The notes under the pieces were generated by a model. The model saw nothing but the letters and a program-made list of their open reading frames with translations, did no database searches and was not told where the DNA came from. Source: Caldilineaceae bacterium (GTDB taxonomy: Bacteria > Chloroflexota > Anaerolineae > Caldilineales > Caldilineaceae). From it: 64,000 bases of DNA. The DNA lies in contig JAJEDJ010000034.1 of assembly GCA_022821545.1 (NCBI GenBank), positions 1 to 64,000 of the forward strand, read 5' to 3'. Position numbers and translations under genes: made by a program. Shown here piece by piece: positions 9,054 to 17,400 of this stretch. Position 1 is the stretch's first letter. Each line of letters starts with the position of its first letter.

Positions 9054-9883
9054 GCCTCATGCAGGGATTTGAGAACGTCGCGTCCTTCAACCGCAACGCG
9101 TGGGATAGAGCGGTCGAGCGCAAGAGCAGATGGACGGTCCCTGTCGGTGATGAGACGATAGCGGCGGCGCGGAGCGGTAAGTGGGAGATCCTGATTACGC
9201 CTACCAAGCCCGTGCCGGCATCGTGGTTTCCCGACTTCCGCAATGCTGAAATCCTCTGTCTGGCTGCGGGCGGTGGGCAACAGGGCCCGATACTGGCAGC
9301 CGCCGGCGAAAACGCCGGCGCGCGCGTAACGGTATTGGACAACTCACCGCGCCAGCTGGCGCAGGACCGTTTCGTGGCCGGGCGCGACGGACTGCAACTG
9401 ACAACGGTCGAAGGCGATATGCGTGACCTGGGCGCGTTTTCAGACGGGGCGTTCGATCTGGTCGTTCATCCCTGTTCCAATCTGTTCATTCCTGACGTAC
9501 GCCCGGTATGGAAGGAGTGCGCCCGGGTGCTCAAGCGCGGCGGCGTCCTGCTGGCCGGGTTTGTGAACCCCGTACTGTATCTGTTTGACCAGAAGAAGAT
9601 CGATGATGGCATTCTGGAGGTGCGCCACCGCCTCCCATACTCGGACCTCACCAGCATCTCGGAGTCGGAACGGAACGCATATATGCGCGCGCAAGAGGCG
9701 CTCGAGTTCGGGCACACATTGACGGACCAAATTGGCGGTCAGCTCGATGCCGGTTTCGCAGTCACCGGCTTTTACGAGGACCGTTGGGAGGGCCAGCCGC
9801 CGGCGGACTACACCGACACCTACATTGCTTCAAGCGCAGTAAAAGTTCGGCAGTTGCAGCAAGGATATTGTTGCGGTTTTTGA
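9050..9883 (+). CDS. Class I SAM-dependent methyltransferase
   Basis: A 277-residue Rossmann methyltransferase. The SAM-binding motif I is [19 protein letters not shown] (about residues 66-84), followed by the acidic end of strand 2 ([11 protein letters not shown]), the motif II region ([11 protein letters not shown]) and [13 protein letters not shown]. The substrate is not deducible. The GTG at 9050 overlaps the preceding stop; ATG 9059 is an alternative start three codons in. The C-terminal GYCCGF tail holds two adjacent cysteines. Co-transcription with xdhC is likely, but a functional link is not shown. Confidence 0.88.
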   Translation: MSLMQGFENVASFNRNAWDRAVERKSRWTVPVGDETIAAARSGKWEILITPTKPVPASWFPDFRNAEILCLAAGGGQQGPILAAAGENAGARVTVLDNSPRQLAQDRFVAGRDGLQLTTVEGDMRDLGAFSDGAFDLVVHPCSNLFIPDVRPVWKECARVLKRGGVLLAGFVNPVLYLFDQKKIDDGILEVRHRLPYSDLTSISESERNAYMRAQEALEFGHTLTDQIGGQLDAGFAVTGFYEDRWEGQPPADYTDTYIASSAVKVRQLQQGYCCGF

Positions 9884-10004
9884 GGATTCAGAAAGCTGGA
9901 CTACAATTGAGATAACTGTCTCTTGTACAGTTCACCCGGTTTGCACGGAAACTTTCAGGCCCGCCAGGGCCGCGTCCTTGCCAGAGGGTAGTTAGAGGAG
10001 ATTC

Positions 10005-10229
10005 ATGCACTTAGCAAAGGAGCTGCAAAAAATGGCGTATGCGCACACGAACTCCAAGGGCAGAACGTACTATCTGCATTCAAAGGAAACGACGCTGCGT
10101 AACGGAAGACAACAGACCCTTTACTTCTTCGCCAAGGAAGAAAAGGAGGGTAGCCTGGCGGCAGTTCCGGAGGGTTACGAAGTCTCCGAGAGCAAGAACG
10201 GTCTACCGGTATTGAAACGCTCGAGATAA
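10005..10229 (+). CDS. Small conserved-looking protein, unknown function
   Basis: A 74-residue basic protein preceded by a good ribosome binding site (GAGGAG, 7-8 bp before the ATG). A second in-frame ATG lies at 10032. The centre, HTNSKGRTYYLHSKETTL followed by RNGRQQTLYFFAKE, has the look of a compact aromatic and basic beta-hairpin module that I associate with short conserved hypothetical proteins of Chloroflexota and Cyanobacteria. That association is recollection, not a search. The C-terminus reads EGYEVSESKNGLPVLKR. It sits 69 bp before sufE on the same strand and may share its transcript. Confidence 0.75.
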   Translation: MHLAKELQKMAYAHTNSKGRTYYLHSKETTLRNGRQQTLYFFAKEEKEGSLAAVPEGYEVSESKNGLPVLKRSR

Positions 10230-10298
10230 GCGCGCGATATAGATGTGACGACTGCGCTGCGCCGGCAGCAAAGCGGATGGAAGCGCAGACCCTGTTTT

Positions 10299-10766
10299 AT
10301 GGATTTCGACCTTACCCTTGAAGAAAAGATTGACCGGACTCCACCGCCTCTGCGGGCGATCATCGAAGATTTCCGCAGCATGGAGCCGCGGGAGCGGCTG
10401 GAGTCTCTCCTCGATTTCGCCTTGAGTATGCCGGATCTTCCCGGCTTTCTTCACGACGCCCGCGATCAGATGGAGCAGGTCCACGAATGCCAGACGCCGA
10501 TTTTCGTGTTCGCAGACATCGTAGACGCCGGCGTGCATGTCTATATCGATGTGCCGAAAGAGTCGCCTACGGTGCGGGGCTATGCCGCCATTGTGCAGGA
10601 AGGCCTGGAACGGGCGGCCCCGGACACGGTCTTGCACACGCCGGACGATATTCACTATCTGCTTGGTCTGCATGAGGCGATCTCTCCGCAAAGACTGCGC
10701 GGCCTGCATGTCCTCATGGCCTATCTGAAGAGGCAAGTTACCGCAAAAATGGCAAAAAGTGAATAG
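10299..10766 (+). CDS. sufE: SufE family sulfur acceptor protein
   Basis: A 155-residue SufE-fold protein, which takes persulfide sulfur from a cysteine desulfurase (SufS) for Fe-S cluster assembly. The helix LLDFALSMPDLP is followed by the active loop VHECQTPIFVFADI, with acceptor Cys64. The later region GYAAIVQEGLERA and ISPQRLRGLHVLMAYLKRQ match the conserved C-terminal half. The ATG at 10299 (MDFDLT) is chosen; the frame is open upstream to 10245, but that part is not conserved-looking. It overlaps the following peptidase gene by 8 bp. sufS and sufBCD are not nearby. Confidence 0.88.
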   Translation: MDFDLTLEEKIDRTPPPLRAIIEDFRSMEPRERLESLLDFALSMPDLPGFLHDARDQMEQVHECQTPIFVFADIVDAGVHVYIDVPKESPTVRGYAAIVQEGLERAAPDTVLHTPDDIHYLLGLHEAISPQRLRGLHVLMAYLKRQVTAKMAKSE

Positions 10767-11814
10767 TGCGCTGACTGACGTTCAGGGAATCCTTGTTGGT
10801 CACTGGTCAGATCCCGTTCATGGGACCGGCTGTACTGTCGTGCTGACCCCTGAAGGAAGTTGCGGCGGTGTCGATGTGCGCGGTTCGGCGCCAGGGACGC
10901 GGGAGACTGCCCTGCTTGATCCCGTGAACCGCGTGGACAGGGTCCACGGTCTGCTTCTGAGCGGGGGCTCGGCCTTCGGGCTGGGCGCCGCGCATGGCGT
11001 CGTAGACTGGCTGGCGGAAAGGGGTTACGGCTGGTTCACGCCGGCGGCACGGGTGCCGATAGTGCCGGCCGCAATCCTTTACGACCTGGGATTCGCAGGA
11101 TCGTCGGTCTTTCCCAAACAGGAAGACGCCCTCGCGGCCTGCGAGGCGGCCACTTCTGAGGACATAAGTCGCGGTTCGGTCGGCGCCGGGGTTGGCTGTA
11201 CCGTCGGGAAACTTTTTGGCTTTGATCGTTGTACCAGGGGCGGGTTGGGTCAGGCGTCTACCGCTCTGCCCGGCGGAGTTGTCGTTTCGGCGCTGGTCGC
11301 AGTCAACGCGGTCGGAGACGTCGTGGACCCGGTGCGTGCCCAGCTGGTGGCCGGGGCGCGTGATCCGCAGAGCGGCGAATTGGTGGACAGCCTTTCAGTA
11401 GCGGCCGCCTCCTTTGACTCCTACCTCTTTCGGCCGCCGAGTTCAAACGCCGACCGGTCTACGCCTCCGCCCCACAGCCCCGATTCGGAAAACATGCACG
11501 CTGTCCGGGAAAATACCACCATCGGCGTCGTCGCAACCAATCTCACTCTCTCCAAAACGGATGTGACCAAGCTGGCGCAGATGGGCCAGACAGGAATAAG
11601 CCGTACGACCCGGCCCGCGCATACCCTCTATGACGGCGACTGCCTGTTTGCACTGGCAACAGGGTCGCTGCAGGCGCAGGTTGAGCTGAGTCTGCTCGGC
11701 GCGGTTGCCGCGGAGGTCGTCGCAGCCGCAGTTCTCGACGGCGTTCTCAACGCGACCACTGCGCACGGCGTGCCGGCCGCCTCAGGACTGACCCCGCGCC
11801 CGCTCTCACAATGA
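10759..11814 (+). CDS. P1 (DmpA/BapA-like, S58) aminopeptidase
   Basis: A 351-residue member of the N-terminal-nucleophile-like P1 peptidase family, which cleaves itself into two chains and removes N-terminal residues or beta-amino acids. Marks: VGHWSDPVHGTGCTVVL at the start, LLSGGSAFGLGAAHGVVDWLAERG, GSVGAGVGCTVGK, and the self-cleavage region ENTTIGVVATNLTLSKTD (about residue 250), where Thr is the likely new N-terminal nucleophile. TLYDGDCLFALATG follows. A Pro/Ser-rich linker just before the cleavage site is probably exposed. GTG start at 10759, overlapping sufE. Confidence 0.9.
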   Translation: MNSALTDVQGILVGHWSDPVHGTGCTVVLTPEGSCGGVDVRGSAPGTRETALLDPVNRVDRVHGLLLSGGSAFGLGAAHGVVDWLAERGYGWFTPAARVPIVPAAILYDLGFAGSSVFPKQEDALAACEAATSEDISRGSVGAGVGCTVGKLFGFDRCTRGGLGQASTALPGGVVVSALVAVNAVGDVVDPVRAQLVAGARDPQSGELVDSLSVAAASFDSYLFRPPSSNADRSTPPPHSPDSENMHAVRENTTIGVVATNLTLSKTDVTKLAQMGQTGISRTTRPAHTLYDGDCLFALATGSLQAQVELSLLGAVAAEVVAAAVLDGVLNATTAHGVPAASGLTPRPLSQ

Positions 11815-11818
11815 TCCT

Positions 11819-12628
11819 CTAAACTGGTTGAGCGTCCTGCTCAGTCCGACCATATTCGAGGACCGGTCCGTCCAGGCACAGAACGCTGCCATTCAGCTCG
11901 CAGGAGCCGCAGATCCCGATGGCGCAGCGCATGTATGCCTCCCACGACAGCTGGCGGGGGATGTTGTGCTCGTCACCCAAGCTGTCGATGGCGGCGAGCA
12001 TTCCGTGCGGCCCGCAAGCGCACAACAGATCGGTCTCACCGGATCTCAGGGAATCTGACAGCAGATCGGTGACGAGGCCCGTGGAACCGGCGCTGCCGTC
12101 CTCGGTGCAAGTGAGCACCTCCAGCGGGACGCCTGGGCTCATGGCCTCTTTCTGCAGGGCGTTGAAACGATCAACGTAGAGCAGGTCGGCAGCCGTGCCC
12201 GCGCCGATGATGACGGTCGCGCCCTCCAGCTGCCGCCGCCAGGTCTGCGCCAGCCAGAGGAGGGGGGCCACGCCGTATCCTCCTCCGACGAATGCGGCGC
12301 GCAGCCCGGAACCGGGGAGTCGAAAGCTCGTTCCGAACGGGCCGCGAATCCAGAGCGGATCGCCGGGACCCATCGCATGCAACAGGTTTGTGAAGGGGCC
12401 GACCGCGGTAACCATCAGCGTTACCGGGTCGGCGGCGACCAGGGAAAAGGGCTTCTCATCGAAGCGGGGCAACCAGGCCATCACGAACTGCCCGGGCAGA
12501 GCGTCCAGGCTGAGATCGATGGTGAAGGTCTTCGTGCGGTAATTGTCCGTTTCTACGGAGAGGATCGGGAAGGGGGCAGGCAGGCCCAGAGAGCCGGAAT
12601 GGGCACACCCGTCGCTAAGAATACGCAT
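11819..12628 (-). CDS. pyrK: Dihydroorotate dehydrogenase electron transfer subunit-like protein
   Basis: A 269-residue ferredoxin-reductase-type protein. FAD domain: LPGQFVMAWLPRFDEKPFSL. NAD-binding part: FVGGGYGVAPLLWLA and LLCACGPHGML. The C-terminal [2Fe-2S] site has the PyrK Cys pattern MRCAIGICGSCEL then VLCLDGPV. PyrK passes electrons from the PyrDB flavin to NAD+ in pyrimidine synthesis. No pyrD gene lies in the window, so a related oxidoreductase partner is possible. It converges with the S58 peptidase gene (4-bp gap). The start at 12628 is not backed by a clear ribosome binding site and could lie a few codons downstream. Confidence 0.85.
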   Translation of the reverse strand: MRILSDGCAHSGSLGLPAPFPILSVETDNYRTKTFTIDLSLDALPGQFVMAWLPRFDEKPFSLVAADPVTLMVTAVGPFTNLLHAMGPGDPLWIRGPFGTSFRLPGSGLRAAFVGGGYGVAPLLWLAQTWRRQLEGATVIIGAGTAADLLYVDRFNALQKEAMSPGVPLEVLTCTEDGSAGSTGLVTDLLSDSLRSGETDLLCACGPHGMLAAIDSLGDEHNIPRQLSWEAYMRCAIGICGSCELNGSVLCLDGPVLEYGRTEQDAQPV

Positions 12629-12665
12629 ATATGCACCGTCAGGGCGCGGCGGCGTTTACTTCCGT

Positions 12666-13091
12666 TCAGGCCCGTTTCATAATGACGACCGGGATAACGC
12701 GGTCGGTCTTGGCCTGGTATTCGTTGTACGCCGGCCAGATTTCCGCCATCATGTTCCACAGGGACGGCTTTTCCTCCGCGGAGGCCGTCTGTGCCGTGGC
12801 GTCGAAGACGTCGGCGCCGACCCGCAGCTTGACGGCCGGCGTCTCGACCAGATTGAGATACCAGGAGGGGTGATGTGTGGCGCCGCCGCGGGAGGCGACG
12901 ATCACGTACGTCTCCTCTCCTTCGACTTTGCCGTAGATGAGAGGGGTCGTGCGGGCATTCCCTGTGCGCCGCCCGGTTGTCGTCAGCAGCAACGTGGGGA
13001 CACCGTTCCAGATGTGGCCGTCCTCGCCATTGGATTCGAGATAGCGGCCAATGTGCTCCTTTACCCAGCCCGGTACTTCTCGTTCGGCCAT
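12666..13091 (-). CDS. Deazaflavin (F420)-dependent nitroreductase (Ddn) family protein
   Basis: A 141-residue split-beta-barrel flavoprotein with the Ddn-family core LLLTTTGRRTGNARTTPLIYG, then YVIVASRGGATHHPSWYLNL and VKLRVGADVF. Family members reduce substrates with F420H2 or related flavins. Here the cofactor is inferred from the family only. The ATG at 13091 (MAEREV) is preferred over the upstream ATG at 13121, which falls within the tandem repeat and would add ten low-quality residues. The 13-bp repeat array directly upstream probably overlaps its 5' untranslated region or promoter. Confidence 0.85.
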   Translation of the reverse strand: MAEREVPGWVKEHIGRYLESNGEDGHIWNGVPTLLLTTTGRRTGNARTTPLIYGKVEGEETYVIVASRGGATHHPSWYLNLVETPAVKLRVGADVFDATAQTASAEEKPSLWNMMAEIWPAYNEYQAKTDRVIPVVIMKRA

Positions 13092-13104
13092 GACTGTCTT
13101 CTCC

Positions 13105-13150
13105 TCAACTATGGTATTCAACTATAGTGCTCAACTACAGTACTCAACTC
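13105..13150. repeat. 13-bp tandem repeat, about 3.5 copies
   Basis: Units at 13105, 13118 and 13131 each start TCAACTA and vary slightly (TCAACTATGGTAT, TCAACTATAGTGC, TCAACTACAGTAC), with a partial copy after. The period is exactly 13 bp. It sits immediately 5' of the minus-strand Ddn-like gene. Confidence 0.9.
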
Positions 13151-13315
13151 TTATCCTCTACTGATGCGCCTTCGCTGCCTGCATATCAGTCTGGCCCAGT
13201 CTATCACATTGAAGGCCGTTTTGCACGACCCTGACGCTTTTTTCCTTCTTGCAATCGCGGCGTGTACGCGTTATCCTCATCAGCGACCAGGTTGAAAACC
13301 GCCAAGGAGGGTATC

Positions 13316-14074
13316 ATGATCCTTTCCCCTGCCCAGGTTGAAGCATACAAACGCGACGGTTACATCAGGGCAATCGATGTCATTGACGGCCCCCGGATAT
13401 CCGGTTACCGGGAAGCCTTCGATGATCTGGAGTCCCGGGTCGGTAAGGAAACGGCTCAGATCGGACTGGTTGACTACCACTTTGAAGAGGAGTTCATTTG
13501 GAAGCTGGCCGCGCACCCAACGATTCTGGACACAATCGAAGCGCTGATCGGTCCGAACGTGCTGCTGCTGGCGACCCACTTTTTCAACAAATATGGTGAA
13601 GGCGAAGAGGCGGAGGCATTTGTCGCCTGGCACCAGGACGTTACTTTCTGGGGCCTGGAGCCGCCGCAGGCAGTCACGGCCTGGTACGCAGTCGATGACA
13701 GCGACGTGGAGAACGGCTGCATGCAGGTGATTCCCGGCACGCACGTCTCCGGCATCGTTGAGCACGGCAAGGCCGAGCAGACGGGAAACCTTCTCAGCAT
13801 CAATCAGGAGGTCCACGTTTCGCCGGAGGAAGCCGCGACCGCCGTGGACCTGCCGCTGCAGGCCGGCCAGATCTCGATTCACGACGGTACCCTCATTCAC
13901 GGCAGCCTTCCCAACCGCTCGAACAGGCGGCGCTGCGGGCTCACGCTGCGCTACGTGCCCACGTCTGTCAGGCAGGCAGAGGACAACTCCCTGGATGGCC
14001 GCTGGAGGCCGGTCCTGGTACGGGGGAAGGATGAAGAGAATAACTTTGGTGAATTCAAGACCCCTTGGCAGTGA
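13316..14074 (+). CDS. Phytanoyl-CoA dioxygenase (PhyH) family protein, cassette A
   Basis: A 252-residue Fe(II)/2-oxoglutarate-dependent oxygenase of the PhyH family. The iron triad is visible as WHQDVTFW (His106, Asp108) and LIHGSLPN (His195), with Arg205 or Arg206 nearby for 2-oxoglutarate. The double-stranded beta-helix core includes NGCMQVIPGTH. The start at ATG 13316 is fixed by AAGGAGGG 7-8 bp upstream. It is the first gene of cassette A, 11 bp before a sulfatase. Substrate unknown; by context probably a small molecule imported or released by the cassette. Family members hydroxylate very diverse compounds, so the phytanoyl name should not be read as substrate. Confidence 0.93.
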   Translation: MILSPAQVEAYKRDGYIRAIDVIDGPRISGYREAFDDLESRVGKETAQIGLVDYHFEEEFIWKLAAHPTILDTIEALIGPNVLLLATHFFNKYGEGEEAEAFVAWHQDVTFWGLEPPQAVTAWYAVDDSDVENGCMQVIPGTHVSGIVEHGKAEQTGNLLSINQEVHVSPEEAATAVDLPLQAGQISIHDGTLIHGSLPNRSNRRRCGLTLRYVPTSVRQAEDNSLDGRWRPVLVRGKDEENNFGEFKTPWQ

Positions 14075-14085
14075 GGACTTGAGCG

Positions 14086-15906
14086 ATGCCAGGGGAACAG
14101 CCCAACGTCGTCTTTGTCCTTACCGATGACCAGGGGTACGGCGATCTGTCGTGCCACGGCAATCCCATTCTGAAAACGCCCCACCTTGACGCCCTCCATG
14201 CGGTCAGCGCTCGTTTGACCGATTACCACGTAGGGCCGACGTGCGCGCCGACCCGGGCCGGTCTGCTGACCGGTCACTATGCAAACAGCACGGGGGTCTG
14301 GCACACGATCGGAGGGCGATCTCTGCTGAGGTCCGACGAAACCAGCATGGCCGACTACTTTCGGCGCAGCGGCTACGCAACCGGGATTTTCGGCAAGTGG
14401 CATCTGGGGGACAATGCGCCGTACCGTCCGCAAGACCGCGGCTTCGAGACCGTTGTCGTACACGGCGGCGGTGGAATCGGCCAGACGCCCGATTACTGGG
14501 GCAACAGCTACTTTGACGACAGCTACTGGGACGGGGAGCAACATTCGCGCTACCAAGGATACTGCACCGATGTCTGGTTCCGGGAAGCGTTGAAGTTCAT
14601 CGAGCGCAACGCGGCGAGAAGGTTTTTCTGTTATATCCCCACCAATGCGCCCCATTCTCCCCATCTGGTTGACCCAGCGTTCAGCGATCCCTATCTGCCA
14701 GTGACCCCGCACGAAGAGCGCGCCAGATTTTACGGCATGGTTGCCAACATTGATGAAAATGTCGGCGGCCTGCGGCGCAGGCTGGCAGAGCTGGGGCTGG
14801 CTGAAAACACTATCTTTATCTTCATGACCGATAACGGTTCTGCGGGCGGTGTGGCCGTCGACGAAGACCAGTTCGTTACAAGCGGGTTTAACGCCGGCAT
14901 GCGCGGGCAGAAGGGCTCGGAGTACGACGGGGGGCACCGCGTTCCCTTCTTTCTCCACTGGCCCGCGGGCGGGATCAGCGCCGGACGCGATGTTGACGAA
15001 GTTACCGCCAACGTGGATGTGCTGCCGACGCTGATCGATTTGTGCCGCCTGGACGGCGCTGAATCTGCCGACTTTGACGGTCGAAGCTTTGCGCGCCTGC
15101 TGCAGCCCGAAGAAGGCGAAAACCCCGTCTGGCCCGACAGGGCGCTTGTTACGGATTCGCAAAGGCTGGCGTATCCGGTCAAGTGGCGCAAGAGCGCGGT
15201 TATGACAGGCCGCTGGCGTCTTGTTAACGGGCGAGAGCTGTACGCGATCAAGGAGGACCCGGAGCAGCGGCAGGACGTTGCCGCGGCCCGTCCCGATCTT
15301 GTATCTGAGCTGCGTCGGGCCTACGACCAGTGGTGGGAAGAGGTCTCGCGTCAGTTTGACGAAGACATTCCAATCGCCATTGGTGGACCGGGCGCGCACA
15401 AGCTGCGCTTGAATACGCATGACTGGCGAAACGAGGACTGCGAGTGCGCCTGGAACCAGAGCCTGGTGCGGCAGGGACTGATCTGCAACGGCCACTGGGA
15501 GGTTGACGTCGTTGAGGCTGGGAGATACAGCTTCACGCTGCGCCGCTGGCCCGAGGAGGAGGGAGCGGCAATCCGGGCCGGACTGGAAGGGGGCGCGCCG
15601 AAGGCGTTCAGAGACATCGCCATCCAGCCGGCTGAGGAAGGGCAGGCCCTGGAGAACGCACGAGGCAGCGAACCCTCTCTGAAAGCGCGGATACCCTGGG
15701 GCGGAGGCGTCGCCTTGCCTGTGTGCCGCGCCCGCATTGCGATCGCAGGCGAAGAAGCCGGTGCGGAAGTCGGCCGCGACGAAGTGGGGGCGCGTTTCAC
15801 ACTTTCGCTGCCTGCGGGCCCTGCGCGCCTGCAGACCTGGTTCGAGACCGAAGACGGCGAAGAGCTGGGCGCATACTATGTATACGTGGAGCGGTTGGGG
15901 CCATAG
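14086..15906 (+). CDS. Arylsulfatase-type sulfatase (formylglycine class)
   Basis: A 606-residue sulfatase. The N-terminal metal site VFVLTDDQGYGD has Asp14 and Asp15. The formylglycine motif CAPTR (Cys53 to Arg57), followed by AGLLTG, is the canonical C-x-P-x-R. Further catalytic residues lie in FGKWHLGD, TNAPHSPH and FMTDNGS. Residues about 440-606 form an additional C-terminal domain, probably beta-rich. No obvious signal peptide is present, so it may act in the cytoplasm on imported sulfated sugar. A formylglycine-generating enzyme is needed for activity and is not in the window. It lies between PhyH and the aminotransferase on one transcript. Confidence 0.94.
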   Translation: MPGEQPNVVFVLTDDQGYGDLSCHGNPILKTPHLDALHAVSARLTDYHVGPTCAPTRAGLLTGHYANSTGVWHTIGGRSLLRSDETSMADYFRRSGYATGIFGKWHLGDNAPYRPQDRGFETVVVHGGGGIGQTPDYWGNSYFDDSYWDGEQHSRYQGYCTDVWFREALKFIERNAARRFFCYIPTNAPHSPHLVDPAFSDPYLPVTPHEERARFYGMVANIDENVGGLRRRLAELGLAENTIFIFMTDNGSAGGVAVDEDQFVTSGFNAGMRGQKGSEYDGGHRVPFFLHWPAGGISAGRDVDEVTANVDVLPTLIDLCRLDGAESADFDGRSFARLLQPEEGENPVWPDRALVTDSQRLAYPVKWRKSAVMTGRWRLVNGRELYAIKEDPEQRQDVAAARPDLVSELRRAYDQWWEEVSRQFDEDIPIAIGGPGAHKLRLNTHDWRNEDCECAWNQSLVRQGLICNGHWEVDVVEAGRYSFTLRRWPEEEGAAIRAGLEGGAPKAFRDIAIQPAEEGQALENARGSEPSLKARIPWGGGVALPVCRARIAIAGEEAGAEVGRDEVGARFTLSLPAGPARLQTWFETEDGEELGAYYVYVERLGP

Positions 15907-15989
15907 GAGATCGGCAACTCCCCTCCGATTCAGTGAACGAGCAGTTCGACACTAAACAGTGGACGGATAACAGTGCATGGAGAAGAGAG

Positions 15990-17267
15990 ATGACCCAGGT
16001 GGAGAGCCGGAAACTGGCCATACACGGCGGCGAGCCGGCAAAGCAGAAGCCGGACCCGCCGATGTATCCCGGTGGCATGGCGATCGCGCAGGAGGAAGAG
16101 GCGGAGGTTCTGGAAGTGTTGCGGGCGAAACGTCTCTTTCGGTACTACGGGCCCGGCGAGGCGGATTCGAAGGCTACGCTGCTGGAGAAGGCGTTTGCCG
16201 AAAAGAAGGGCTCGCAATACGCCGTCGCGGTCACATCCGGTACGGCGGCGCTTGTCTGCGGCCTGCACGGCATTGGCATCGGGCCGGGCGATGAGGTGAT
16301 CGTACCGGCGTACACATGGATTGCTTCGGCCTCCGCGGTCGTCGCGGCCGGCGGCATCCCTGTGATCGCCGAGGTAGACGAGACGCTGCTGATGGACCCG
16401 CAGGACGTTGAGCGCAAGATAACGCCTTACACGAAGGCGATCATGCCCGTGCATATGCGCGGCGCCCCCTGCCGGATGGATGAGCTGATGGCGCTGGCAA
16501 ACGAGCACGGGCTCAGAGTCATCGAGGACGTTGCCCAGGCAAACGGTGGCAGCTACAAGGGGCAGGCGTTGGGGACCTTTGGCGACGTGGGCTGCTTTAG
16601 CCTCCAGTTCAACAAGATTATCACGTCCGGCGAGGGCGGCATGGTGGTTACCGACGACGAATCCGTGTGGAAACGCTCGAACATGTTTCATGACGTGATC
16701 GGCGCGTTGCAGCTCAAGTTCAACGTGGAAGAGCTGCTCTGCGGCGTTAACTTTCGCATGCCCGAGCTTCTGGCGGCCGTCGCCCTGCCCCAGCTTGCCC
16801 GGCTGGACGGCCTTATCGATGACATGCGGCATCGCAAACGGATAATCAAGGCCGGCATTGCGGACGTGGCTGAACGCAAGGGCATCAGCTTCCGCGCAAT
16901 GGCCGATCCGGACGGGGATACTGCGATCGCCGCTGTATTTTTCCTGGACAGCCCGGAACGGGCCGAGTCCGTTTCGGAGGCGCTGCGTGCCGAAAACATC
17001 GGCGCCGGCACGCTCTATTCCCCCGACCAAATCGACTATCACGTCTACGCACACTGGGTCCCGATTATCAACCAGCGCTCGTGGACGGATGCCGGTGGCC
17101 CCTGGCGATGGGCGCAACGGGAGATCGAATACCGGCAGGACATGTGCCCGCGCAGCCTTGACCTGCTCGGTCGCGCTGTGCATCTGAACGTCAGCCCCTT
17201 ACTGACCAACGAAGATGTTGAAGAGACGGTCGAGGGATTGAATAAGGTGCTGGAAGAGATGGGTTAG
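15990..17267 (+). CDS. DegT/DnrJ/EryC1/StrS family PLP-dependent aminotransferase
   Basis: A 425-residue fold-type I aminotransferase of the sugar-aminotransferase group. SGTAALVCGL (PLP phosphate loop), VIVPAYTWIASASAV, VIEDVAQANGG (Asp180 to the pyridine N) and FSLQFNKIITSGEGG with Schiff-base Lys209 are all intact. Such enzymes transaminate keto-sugars, with Glu or Gln as donor, or act in reverse. In this cassette, handling of an amino sugar is a fair inference. The start at ATG 15990 sits within GAGAGATGACC; the frame extends much further upstream but overlaps the sulfatase and is not conserved. Confidence 0.93.
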   Translation: MTQVESRKLAIHGGEPAKQKPDPPMYPGGMAIAQEEEAEVLEVLRAKRLFRYYGPGEADSKATLLEKAFAEKKGSQYAVAVTSGTAALVCGLHGIGIGPGDEVIVPAYTWIASASAVVAAGGIPVIAEVDETLLMDPQDVERKITPYTKAIMPVHMRGAPCRMDELMALANEHGLRVIEDVAQANGGSYKGQALGTFGDVGCFSLQFNKIITSGEGGMVVTDDESVWKRSNMFHDVIGALQLKFNVEELLCGVNFRMPELLAAVALPQLARLDGLIDDMRHRKRIIKAGIADVAERKGISFRAMADPDGDTAIAAVFFLDSPERAESVSEALRAENIGAGTLYSPDQIDYHVYAHWVPIINQRSWTDAGGPWRWAQREIEYRQDMCPRSLDLLGRAVHLNVSPLLTNEDVEETVEGLNKVLEEMG

Positions 17268-17400
17268 CCCTGAAGAGTGGCCATGCTGCCGAGGCCAACA
17301 CATTGACGTTCCGGAAGGTACCTGCTTTCATATCTCACTAGTTTACCGTAGAGGCGGCGCACCTGTGTCGTCCATCAAGAAAGCCAAGGAGGTTTCCACC

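Noticed and set aside
11507-11560. Thr instead of Ser at the self-cleavage site of the S58 peptidase as an anomaly
   Set aside because: From family knowledge, Thr is frequent at this position in P1 peptidases, so it is not unusual.
13951-15495. 514-codon minus-strand frame opposite the sulfatase gene
   Set aside because: Sulfatase motifs on the plus strand are complete and the antisense product has no recognisable feature.
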